Part shown: positions 35,901 to 44,752 of the stretch, piece after piece | Numbering within the stretch: the first letter of the stretch is position 1 | Layout: each line of letters starts with the position of its first letter | Source of the DNA: Trichoplax sp. H2 | Lineage: Eukaryota; Placozoa; Uniplacotomia; Trichoplacea | NCBI GenBank assembly: GCA_003344405.1 | Contig: NOWV01000020.1 | Location: forward strand, 186,001-250,000 | Direction of reading: 5' to 3' | DNA: 64,000 nt | Made by a program: the position numbers and the translations under genes | Notes under the pieces: generated by a model | The model's input: only the letters and a program-made list of their open reading frames with translations | The model's database searches: none | What the model was told of the DNA's origin: nothing

Positions 35901-38856
35901 GAAATGGATTTCAAATTCACTCCTTACACACAATTGCATCATCCTACTCTAGCTAGGTGTTACTAATATTGTCAAATTAAATAACTTAAAAAGTAGTTCC
36001 GCATTACTGTACCTGGTTAACATTACTGTAATATTATTCTTGTTCTTATGACAATTAGCCAATCTAAACGAGAGCTTGTAGTACTATACAAGTGTACACT
36101 GTACATAAGTATCTTATCGAGTAGAGCTCATCGTATCATCTTCTCCCCCAAAAGATTAGACGTACAATCTACACTAAAAGAAGGTGATCCAACAAGCTTT
36201 CATATTTAAGCTACAGTACATTTTCACTAAAAGCAAATAGGGATAAAAAATAAAAAACATCAATGTTGACTAATAAACAGGAAATGCAAGTCATTAAATA
36301 CTAGATGCCCGATCAAATCGTTGATATATTATGTAATATCAGACTATTAGTTTAGATTAGATTTAAAGTTGAGTGAATTTTTAGAAAAGCTGTCGGTACT
36401 AGGACGGTTTCATCAAGGAATTCTGATAAATCAACTACTAGGCTTGGAGGAGAATCTTATTCTAACCGTACCTCTTCTTTCAGTTTTTTTTTTATTTTCT
36501 TCCTATTGAATTCATACTACCAGAATTGATGCTATTAAAAACTCTCTAAGAAAACATAATGTATTTCATCATTATTATTTTTTTTTGGGGGGGGGAGGAG
36601 GGAAATGCGTAGACCAAGTAAGCCACGATAACAACTACAAGTGGCGTCTTTTCGCCATCGAAAATGGATCAGAGGTCAACAACCTCATAAAGTAATGGCA
36701 TTTTGCAAAATATATCAACGATTGTACTATTAGGTTGATTAATAATAATAATCATTATTAATTATTAAGGATGAGAAGAATATAGATTGTCCTTGTACAA
36801 AAAATCGATCTATCGCTTTCGTTAAGATATTGGATTGAGATATCCGTTTCCATCCTAGTGCGAAAGTACTACTTCTTCCCCAGATCTTATAGCATATTAA
36901 GCTACCGTTATACCGTAATATATATATATATATATATAAGTTATACAACTATCGAGACAGAAGTAGCATGGATTGGAAGTCTCTTCGAGCGAAAAAACAT
37001 GATTATTGACAACAATGATGGCTTATTCATTTTGATATAGGAATTGTCCTTATCCAATTGGATAGGGGATTGCAATTTTTGTACAGTAGTGTTTAGTTAT
37101 CTTGTAGTAGCTCCATATTTATACTCTATCGTTAGGTACTTTCCAATTGTCAGCTACTTATACATATTCTTCAGAAAGAATTTTACTTTCCTTTACTCGA
37201 TTGCGTATAAACTAAAGCATGACGAAAGTACAAGATGATGGCTTATAATGGCACAAGTGTACTGTTTGAAACATCTCCAACAACAGTATGGAATGATTAT
37301 ATATAATGTATGAATAAAAAAAAAATAAATAACTCTTCAAATGAACGACAAGATGGGAGATTAGTTCTAGTGAGATCATGTCTAGCAAGAAAGGGCAGAA
37401 ATTTCCGAAATGCATAAGGGTTATCATTAGAGTTCTAACCCCATTTAGCAAGATTCTACTGGAGTATTAGGAAATGAGTTGAGTAATTGTCAATATTCAT
37501 CATCTGATAATAATTCTTATTTTGGATAGTCCACCATTGCAAATCAATGAGTGAAAATAAACAGCTATAATATGTCGGAAACAAGACTTTCAATGACAGT
37601 CATGATTGTGTTATGGGTGTCGAGTTGTAACATTAACTAGGTAAACAATTTCAATCGATTGTACCTAGCTAAAAGAGAGTAGATTGAATACTGCTATTCC
37701 ATTTACTGTATAATGGAACCGATGAAAGTGTTAAAACAGGTGGACAGGGTGTACAATCCAATCGCTTGAATGTAGCCAATCGTATATAGAATATTGGCCA
37801 TCATGTCATGAGGAAAATTTTATACAGTATTCGATCTTATGGTGTGGTAAAATGAACAAAAACTTGGACATATATGATGGTTGTGACTTGAAACGCTGTA
37901 ATTTTTCGATGCATTGTATCGCTATGGACCCATGATGTCGAAATGAAATTCATAAGCATAACCTATCCAAACTAGTACATCCTAAAGTATTATCCTATTG
38001 TACTTACCTTATGTTGCAATAGCATGCAGGTAAAAACGCGTATAAAGGTTTCAACGCCTAATAACTCGACCGGCAAGTGGACTGGGAAATCCGTTAAAGT
38101 AAATCGGCTTGAATTGGGTAATGCAAGAACAATTGGTGAATGATGCTTATCCAATAGCTCAATTTCCACTCTAGTTTGTCCAGGAATGGGTGTAGGCGAT
38201 TTTAAAAATCGTTCTATCCAAGCTTCAATCTCTTCAACAACTTGATCATATTGACTACCTTGATTAGGACTAGCTTGAATTAATGGAAGCCATAGTTGTG
38301 AGCTATTTCCATCTTGATGACATACAGGATGTGTATCAATGATCTCACGCAAGATATTAATACATTTACGAAAGGATGTGAAAAATGCATGATGTGAAAT
38401 AATACAGAGAGAAATTAAGAAAGTTTTATTCTGGCGTTGTGGTTGACGAGGAGAAGAGCTATCGTTGTCATTGGCTTGCGATGGATGATTATCATGAGGG
38501 AGTTGCAAAGGTTGATTAAATGTTTGATAGAAATTGACCGATACACCATAACGGCGCATACCAGAATCTTTTTCAGTTAAGGTAAAGATAAAAGATGTAG
38601 CCTCTTTATTGCCTAATTGTTGGTTGCCAATAGAACTGGTATACCCTTCTGGTTGGCAAAAATAGACCACATCAGGCGGTAAATAAAAATCAGGATAATC
38701 TTGTGGTGGAAAGCGTCGTAATAATTGTGGATGATGGATGGTATTGGCCGTGCCGAAAACATCATAAGTGGTTTCTTCTGTGCCGACAATCAGTAGATAA
38801 TCGACCAGCCTACGGCTAAAAAATGGCTTATGTAGCTTAGACATGTTTGTAGTCAA
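23972..38856 (-). CDS. MADD: MADD/DENN Rab3-Rab27 guanine nucleotide exchange factor
   Basis: Animal DENN-domain protein that activates Rab3/Rab27 for vesicle traffic (Rab3-GEF, AEX-3). Nineteen exons join in phase: 38008-38856, 30825-31070, 29342-29422, 28863-29207, 28678-28744, 28322-28551, 27675-28116, 27482-27563, 27179-27368, 26015-27072, 25664-25880, 25428-25535, 25158-25322, 24973-25051, 24843-24877, 24650-24724, 24459-24528, 24321-24364 and 23972-24151, giving about 1,520 residues (human about 1,650). The uDENN part has VDYLLIVG and [13 protein letters not shown]; the cDENN part has [26 protein letters not shown] and [11 protein letters not shown]; the dDENN part has [13 protein letters not shown]. 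Then comes a serine-rich, low-complexity middle. The C-terminal part shows [38 protein letters not shown] and [14 protein letters not shown]. The start is either [10 protein letters not shown] (38856) or the Met four codons later. Intron 1 is 6.9 kb, against a few hundred nt for most of the others. Confidence 0.95.
29528..29773. repeat. Tandem duplication of about 120 bp in MADD intron 2
   Basis: Two direct copies, about 29528-29648 and 29650-29773, share almost every base, for example AAAGTTATTCCATTTA...GCGAATTCTTCT and GAATTGATTGGAAATAGGGTT. The roughly 10 differences show that the copies are not an assembly echo of one read. Confidence 0.85.
30393..30831. repeat. Degenerate tandem repeat abutting the exon 2 splice donor of MADD
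   Basis: Four diverged units contain GTTACAGTGAGATTTT or a variant, then CTAGGCTAAA, then TATACCTTGCTA. The last unit ends at the exon 2 boundary and includes the real donor (AAG then GTATA, read on the minus strand). The other units carry copies of that donor near 30534, 30663 and 30743. Confidence 0.75.
31510..32588 (+). CDS. Candidate nested two-exon gene (about 74 residues) inside MADD intron 1
   Basis: I do not recognise this protein. Exon 1 (31510-31557) encodes [16 protein letters not shown] and ends at AAG before GTGCGA. Exon 2 (32412-32588) follows a good pyrimidine tract and branch-like TTAAC. It starts [12 protein letters not shown] and ends in a charged, helix-prone stretch ([18 protein letters not shown]) and then SVSLMSTY and TAA. 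The two exons join in phase 0. The hydrophilic composition differs from the hydrophobic, tyrosine-rich shadow frames typical of this AT-rich DNA. Between the exons lie imperfect repeats of about 95 bp. It could be a small nuclear or scaffold protein, or merely a chance frame; extra exons may be missing. Confidence 0.3.
31997..32250. repeat. Imperfect tandem repeat, period about 95 bp
   Basis: Three units carry CTTTCTTTGAAGAAA or a variant (near 32021, 32116 and 32206). Two of them are followed by AAAATGACGTTAAATTTTAT-like and CTCAAGAGAAAAGT-like sequence. The copies are diverged. Confidence 0.5.
34284..34568. repeat. Direct tandem duplication of about 140 bp in MADD intron 1
   Basis: Copy 1 (about 34284-34427) and copy 2 (about 34428-34568) both run from GAAAATACGACTACGATATG to CGATCACAACCTCCATAGTC. 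A few substitutions and short length changes in the A-rich part separate them. Confidence 0.9.
36919..36938. repeat. AT dinucleotide microsatellite
   Basis: An uninterrupted TA/AT run of about 20 nt in MADD intron 1. No function is suggested. Confidence 0.9.
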
Positions 38857-39140
38857 TAGACTACAGGTAGAATAAATAAGAGGATGTTGAATGAAGAAAA
38901 ATGATCCACTCCAACGTTAGCAGCTAGCGTAAATAGCAGCTGCTAAGACGGACTGATCGATTTATCTTATACTGTCTATTGTCAATTAATCGCATCGTCC
39001 CGACTTTCTGTTTACGTAGTAGTCCAGTCGATTTGGACTGGACAGTAGTCTACTGTTCGCGTACGCTCGTCTACGACTAGCGTACAGTATAGGCGTCTGC
39101 CGACATTTTCGGTACCCTACAGTGCAGTCGATGAAGAAGG

Positions 39141-39265
39141 GAGTGTAGACTGTAGACTGTAGACTGTAGACTGTAGAGTACAGTACAGTACTCTTGGGCT
39201 ATTTTGTCATTCTACAGTAAATTCTTGTCCTACAGTACAGTACAGTACAGTACTGTACTGTAGGT
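39141..39265. repeat. Heptamer run (TGTAGAC) and TACAGTAC palindrome
   Basis: Five tandem TGTAGAC-type units lie at 39141-39176. A palindrome follows at about 39229-39264, whose ends CCTACAGTACAGTAC and GTACTGTACTGTAGG are reverse complements. The sequence is low-complexity and would fold or slip easily. Confidence 0.8.
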
Positions 39266-39427
39266 TTGACTGTCAATGTCACGGACACTCGGACAGTGGA
39301 CAATTTACAGGACAGGATACTGTAGAATTTTCAATCCTTTATCAACAAGGTGCCAACTACCAACTAGTGCCAACGACTGACAGTACAGTATATGAGTAGT
39401 CGCTACTACATAATCCATGTTTTGCTG

Positions 39428-39592
39428 CTGATGGTAACGTCACTATGAAATCGCTAAGCTATAACAAGCTGCTGATAACATCGCTATGAAATCGCTAAGC
39501 TATAATAAGCTACTGATGGTAACGTAGCTATGAAATCGCTAAGCTACAACAAGTGACTGACGGTAGCGTTGCTATGAAATCGCTAAGCTATA
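39428..39592. repeat. Short tandem block, four units of about 43 bp
   Basis: Four copies begin near 39428, 39471, 39512 and 39557. Each reads CTGATGGTAACGT or a variant, then CTATGAAATCGCTAAGCTA. It is clearly related to the start of the longer array unit downstream. Confidence 0.85.
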
Positions 39593-40384
39593 CAGTACAT
39601 TGTACTGTATTATACTGTACGAGTCATCTAAAAAATAAAAACTACAGTACTGTACAGTACTGTACTACTGTAGGCTCGAGAGTACTGTACTATGTACACT
39701 GAAAACGTGACAACTTTTATGCACAAGGGCTACAATGTTGATTGAGTGCTGACTGCACAATCCATGTTTTCCTGCTGATGGTAACGTCACTATCAAATCT
39801 CCAAGCTTTAAACTATTGATGCAGCTTGCAAAAACTTCTATGCACGGGCTACAATTTGGATTGAGTACTGACTACACAACCCATGTTTTGCTGCTGATGG
39901 TAACGTCTCTATCAAATCGCTAAGCTATACATTGTACTGTACGAGTCATCTAAAAAATTGAAACTACAGTACAGTACTGTACTGTGCCCTCCAAAGTACT
40001 GTACTATGTACACTGAAAACGTGACAACTTTTATGCACAGGGGCTACAATGTTGATTGAGTGCTGACTGCACAATCCATGTTTTCCTGCTGATGGTAACG
40101 TCACTATCAAATCTCCAAGCTTTAAACTATTGATGCAGCTTGCAAAAACTTCTATGCACGGGATATAATTTGGATTGAGTACTGGCTACACAACCCATGT
40201 TTTGCTACTGATGTCTGATGGTAACGTCACCATCAAATCTCCAAGCTTTAAACTATTAAACTATTGATGCAGCTTGCAAAAACTTTTATGCACGGGGGCT
40301 ACAATTTGGATTGAGTACTGGCTAAACAACCCATGTTTTGCTACTGATGTCTGATGGTAACGTCACTATCAAATCTCCAAGCTT

Positions 40385-40404
40385 NNNNNNNNNNNNNNNN
40401 NNNN
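40385..40404. other. Assembly gap (20 N) inside the satellite array
   Basis: Exactly 20 N, with repeat sequence on both sides. The true array length is unknown and the array is probably collapsed here. Confidence 0.98.
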
Positions 40405-40604
40405 TCACTATCAAATCTCCAAGCTTTAAACTATTGATGCAGCTTGCAAAAACTTCTATGCACGGGCTACAATTTGGATTGAGTACTGACTACACAACCC
40501 ATGTTTTGCTGCTGATGGTAACGTCTCTATCAAATCGCTAAGCTATACTGTACTGTACATTGTACTGTACTATACGAGTCATCTAAAAAATTGAAACTAC
40601 AAAT

Positions 40605-40790
40605 GTGAACCAGTTCGAATCAGAGTACTTTAAGGTATCCTAAAATCACGAGTGTGAATCAAAATGTAATAAGAATTATACGAATATAAAGCTGAATAAC
40701 TTCTATCTGTATGTATAGAATTTAAGGCAAATTTTACAACTTTACTACAATTTATTTTGCCTAATAGCACTCTAAAGAGAACTGGCTCAC
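40605..40790. mobile_element. Possible non-autonomous TIR element (MITE-like) inserted in the array
   Basis: The 22-nt ends are inverted repeats: GTGAACCAGTTCGAATCAGAGT (40605-40626) pairs with ACTCTAAAGAGAACTGGCTCAC (40769-40790) at about 16 of 22 positions. The 142-bp interior is unrelated to the satellite and has no coding capacity. Comparison with other array copies (for example near 39963) shows an empty site between GAAACTAC and CTGTGCCCTC, so this DNA was inserted. No target-site duplication is obvious. Confidence 0.5.
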
Positions 40791-40795
40791 ACCGG

Positions 40796-40865
40796 GGTGT
40801 AGAAATTCGATCTAGATTTAAAAAAAACAGATAAAATGATCATATCTAGAAAGAAATTCTACACC
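40796..40865. repeat. Inverted repeat next to the TIR element
   Basis: GGTGTAGAAATTCGATCTAGA (left arm, 40796-40816) and TCTAGAAAGAAATTCTACACC (right arm, 40845-40865) are reverse complements at about 18 of 21 positions, with a 28-nt A-rich centre. It is part of the same inserted segment and could be a second small hairpin element. Confidence 0.7.
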
Positions 40866-41776
40866 ATGTACAGTGCTGTGCCCTCGAAAGTACTGTACTA
40901 TGTACACTGAAAACGTGACAACTTTTATGCACAGGGGCTACAATGTTGATTGAGTGCTGACTGCACAATCCATGTTTTCCTGCTGATGGTAACATCACTA
41001 TCAAATCTCCAAGCTTTAAACTATTGATGCAGCTTGCAAAAACTTCTATACACGGGCTACAATTTGGATTGAGTACTGACTACACAACCCATGTTTTGCT
41101 GCTGATGGTAACGTCACTATCAAATCTCCAAGCTATAAACTATTAAACTATTGATGCAGCTTGCAAAAACTTTTATGCACGGGGGCTACAATTTGGATTG
41201 AGTACTGGCTACACAACCCATGTTTTGCTACTGATGTCTGATGGTAACGTCACCATCAAATCTCCAAGCTTTAAACTATTAAACTATTAATGCAGCTTGC
41301 AAAAACTTTTATGCACGGGGGCTACAATTTGGATTGAGTACTGGCTAAACAACCCATGTTTTGCTACTGATGTCTGATGGTAACGTCACTATCAAATCTC
41401 CAAGCTTTAAACTATTGATACAGCTTGAAAAAACCTTCTGCTACACATTGCTCAAACAGCTCTATCACTAGTCTCTACTATAAAACTTGAGTCTTCCATC
41501 GATTACGATGGAATGAATTAATTGATGGTTTATTCAAGCTGGGATCAGGGACTTTTCTTCTTTTTGCAAGTCCCTGCTTTGACCAGAGTATTACAGTACA
41601 GTAGTGTGGGACTGCACAGTATAGTATAGTACTCTACTCTATCCCAGTGACGTCAAACTTCTTTTCTGCAACAAGCTGAAACCTGCTGTGCGACAGCAGA
41701 GTTGCTACTTTTGCAATCTTGCTTCAAAATACCCAGTTCTAAATAACCTTCTAAAATAAACTGTAGAATCAATCTT

Positions 41777-44752
41777 ATGGCATTGGAAAATAGACATGTA
41801 GACTGCATCATAAAGCTTGGTGGCAGTGCGATCACTTCTAAACAACATCTCGAGAAAGCCAATACACAAGCAATCAATATTGCAGCTAGTCATGTACATG
41901 AAATGACAAGGAAATGCGTCATTGTTCACGGAGCTGGGTATAACTTTAACTTCAATCGATAACTAATGAATCAAGTACTCGTGCAATTGAATCAATTAGT
42001 GCAAACTAATCTTGCTAAAGTATACGTACATTTGTCAGTATATTTTATACGACCAATCAATGATAAATTTTCTGCAAAAATAGACGTCTAGATAAAGCGC
42101 TTTGCATTTTGCCATTCCAAATGGATTGGTTGATGCTTTCCTGGCTACGCGTAGATGTAGATACCAACACTCGCATGGGTAAATACAGTTATACTCAGGT
42201 CTGGTTGTACCTGATTTATTATGTCGTCAAACGAAACAACGCAGCATTAGTAGTTGCATCTTGAAAATGACCGTTGAAAATAGATTGCTTCACAACTGTG
42301 CTAGAACTTCGCACATTTTTATTGATAGTCATGTATGCTGGATCTTATTCACAATTTGATTGTTTCATTGATATCATAGCAACATCGTAGCTTGTGCTAT
42401 GAACTAGCGTAAAACCTAAACGACATAATTTTAACTTCAGCCCAAAATCATTACCATTAAAAGTCATTACAAATGTATAAAAATCAGATAATAAACTATT
42501 CTATTTTGTACGCTTACGATAGAGTATAAAGCAAAAGTTATAATCATCTTTATTTCATCCTGGCTATAGATCATTCGGTCATTTTCACGCTAAGAAATAT
42601 AACATTGCTACCGGATTCAACGATACAGACTTCGAGCAACAACGCATCGGCTTTTCACAGACAAGACTATCGGTAACCAAGGTATCTCCTAACTTAACGT
42701 ACAATTGATTACGAGTTGTAGCATTAATGCTTAGCCTGCCGTCATCTTAACGCATATTTTTCTACACATTTTACGCAAAACAGCTCAATCACATCATTGT
42801 GCAAGCTCTAATCGAGAAAGACATTCCGGCAGTATCAATCTCAGTAAGAATGACATATCCTATTGATAGTAATATCCTTTGCTTGTCATAATTACATTTA
42901 GAATCGTATTAACTAGTGTTCTTAAATGCAGTTATTAATAATGCGCATTGTACACAAGTACCGGTATATTAAGTCATAAAATACATGAATAATATTGGTA
43001 ACAACTTTATTTCTCATACGTAAAGCAGTACAGAATTGAATATTTATAAACTGTTAATTTAATCGGATAGCCATGCGGACTATGGAAAACTACCGACAGA
43101 TCGGTTACTTCCACTTTTCTACAACCGATAAATGATCTCCTAAGAGCTGGCTTCGTACCAGTAGTGCATGGAGATGCAGTTATCGATACCTCTCTAGGAT
43201 GTACCATTCTTAGTGGAGATACAATTATTCAGGTAAAACTGACGTAAAAATATTATAGACGCGTATGTCTTAATATAATTCATCCGAGCGCAAGAGGGAT
43301 ACGCGTATACTTTGCTAAATTCATTTATAATGATTAAAAATTACTGTAGTTCTTTCGGAGGCCTCTAACATGCTGTCCATATTAACACCTGTAAATTCTG
43401 CTGATTGCTAATCTATAGTACTGTAACTTTACAGATACAGTCGCCTGCATAGAATAAAGTCTGGATTAAATACATCNNNNNNNNNNNNNNNNNNNNACAT
43501 TTTACGCAAAACAGCTCAATCACATCATTGTGCAAGCTCTAATCGAGAAAGACGTTCCGGCAGTATCAATCTCAGTAAGAATGACATATCCTATTGATAG
43601 TAATATCCTTTGCTTGTCATAATTACATTTAGAATCGTATTAACTAGTGTTCATAAAATACATGAATAATATTGGTAATAACTTTATTTCTCATACGTAA
43701 AGCAGTACAGAATTGAATATTTATAAACTGTTAATTTAATCGGATAGCCATGCGGACTATGGAAAACTACCGACAGATCGGTTACTTCCACTTTTCTACA
43801 ACCGATAAATGATCTCCTAAGAGCTGGCTTCGTACCAGTAGTGCATGGAGATGCAGTTATCGATACCTCTCTAGGATGTACCATTCTTAGTGGAGATACA
43901 ATTATTCAGGTAAAACTGACGTAAAAATATTATAGACGCATATGTCTTAATATAATTCATCCAAGCGCAAGAGGGATACGCGTATACTTTGCTAAATTCA
44001 TTTATAATGATTAAAAATTACTGTAGTTCTTTCGGAGGCCTCTAACATGCTGTCCATATTAACACCTGTAAATTCTGCTGATTGCTAATCTATAGTACTG
44101 TAACTTTACAGATACAGTCGCCTGCATAGAATAAAGTCTGGATTAAATACATCGTACTACTAAACAATTCAAATTCCGTAGTAACTTGCTACCCTGAAAA
44201 GCACATTTTCAATGCTATCATCATGCTTCATAGATCTTAGCAGAAAATTTATGCCCCAAACGGATCATTTTTATAACGGATACTAATGGAATATACGATC
44301 GTCCGCCTCATAATGATGGTACAATAAATTTTAATTTAAATAGCATTACATCTGTAATATCAGAAAATGTGCCAAAAACGAGGATATCTATCGAATAATC
44401 AATTTAAATAAATTTTCATCTAAGCTAAAAGTTCTATACAATTACGGCTAGTATTGATAAACTTTTAATCAACATTTATATCGCAGATGCAAAACTATTA
44501 CGTTATATTTCTGTTACTAAAGATGGTAAAGTCACGAATGAGATAGAAACATCTCAACTGGAACATGATGTTACCGGAGGAGTGCAGACTAAAATTGCCT
44601 CTGCAGCGCATATAGTTAGTAAATGTAATATTCCAGTCCATGTGGTAAAGTTAGGATCAGCTGCTGCATGGAAACTGTTGGATAAAGTTGAACTTGAAGA
44701 AAGCGATATTGCCACAACGATAACACTACAAGAATCTGAATATCCAAAATGA
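41777..44752 (+). CDS. Isopentenyl phosphate kinase (IPK)
   Basis: Amino-acid-kinase-fold enzyme that phosphorylates isopentenyl phosphate to isopentenyl diphosphate, the last step of the archaeal-type mevalonate route. Exons: 41777-41937, 42570-42672, 42784-42843, 43071-43232, 44234-44318 and 44487-44752, giving about 278 residues, normal for the family. Motifs: KLGGSAIT (phosphate loop), VIVHGAGSFGHFHAKKY with the IPK-type substrate-site histidine, GDAVID, LSGDTI, FITDTNGIYD and DVTGGVQTKI. The third and fourth exons recur as near copies at 43515-43574 and 43748-43909 beyond a 20-N gap. Using both copies would duplicate 74 residues, so only one set is expected in the mRNA. The start is the first Met, seven codons before the conserved IIKLGG. 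Confidence 0.9.
42766..43476. repeat. First copy of the IPK internal duplication
   Basis: 711 bp covering IPK exons 3 and 4 and the following intron. It ends directly at the 20-N gap. It is nearly identical to 43497-44152 but carries about 55 extra bases (roughly 42924-42977) and a few substitutions. Confidence 0.95.
43477..43496. other. Assembly gap (20 N) inside the IPK gene
   Basis: Exactly 20 N between two near-identical copies of the same intragenic segment, which suggests two alleles placed in series. Confidence 0.98.
43497..44152. repeat. Second copy of the IPK internal duplication
   Basis: 656 bp matching 42766-43476. One difference is coding: GACGTTCCG here against GACATTCCG in copy 1 (Val for Ile). 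Splice sites of both duplicated exons are intact (43515-43574 and 43748-43909). Confidence 0.95.

Larger units (their letters stand above)
31071..38007 (-). other. MADD intron 1 (6.9 kb), repeat-containing
   Basis: This intron is several times longer than any other in the window. It holds a run of imperfect repeats at about 31997-32250, a possible nested two-exon gene on the plus strand (31510-32588) and a direct duplication at 34284-34568. It also holds a hairpin near 35195-35239, an AT dinucleotide run at 36919-36938, and T/G homopolymers at about 36575-36597. No MADD exon was detected inside it. Confidence 0.7.
39593..41440. repeat. Satellite-like array with higher-order structure
   Basis: The basic unit is about 118-145 bp. 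It runs from CTGATGGTAACGTCACTATC through AAATCTCCAAGCTTTAAAC, GATGCAGCTTGCAAAAACTT, CTATGCACGGGCTACAATTT and GGATTGAGTACTG to ACCCATGTTTTGCTG. Blocks of these units are separated by a TACAGTAC-rich spacer containing GTACGAGTCATCTAAAAAA and GTGCCCTC, which gives a longer secondary period. Some units carry short internal duplications (TTAAACTATTAAACTATTGA, or GATGTCTGATG). A gap of 20 N interrupts the array at 40385-40404, and an element of about 270 bp is inserted near 40600-40870. Reading frames through the array are incidental. Confidence 0.92.
38857..41776. promoter_or_regulatory. Divergent MADD-IPK intergenic region, mostly repeats
   Basis: About 2.9 kb between two divergent start codons. 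The part nearest MADD (38857-39130) is unique sequence and should hold its promoter. Next come heptamer and TACAGTAC runs, a 42-bp tandem block, the long satellite-like array and an inserted element. Unique sequence of about 330 nt remains before IPK. That stretch has a perfect 9-bp stem, CAGGGACTT (41546-41554) with AAGTCCCTG (41568-41576). Confidence 0.5.

Noticed and set aside
40338-40541. Open frame spanning the N gap in the satellite array
   Set aside because: It is an artefact of repeat sequence and ambiguous bases.
39428-41440. CRISPR array
   Set aside because: The repeats are directly tandem, diverged and 43-145 bp long, without unique spacers of constant size, and the DNA is eukaryotic.
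43007-43207. Identical minus-strand frames at 43007-43207 and 43684-43884 as a gene pair
   Set aside because: They are antisense shadows of IPK exon 4 in the duplicated segment.
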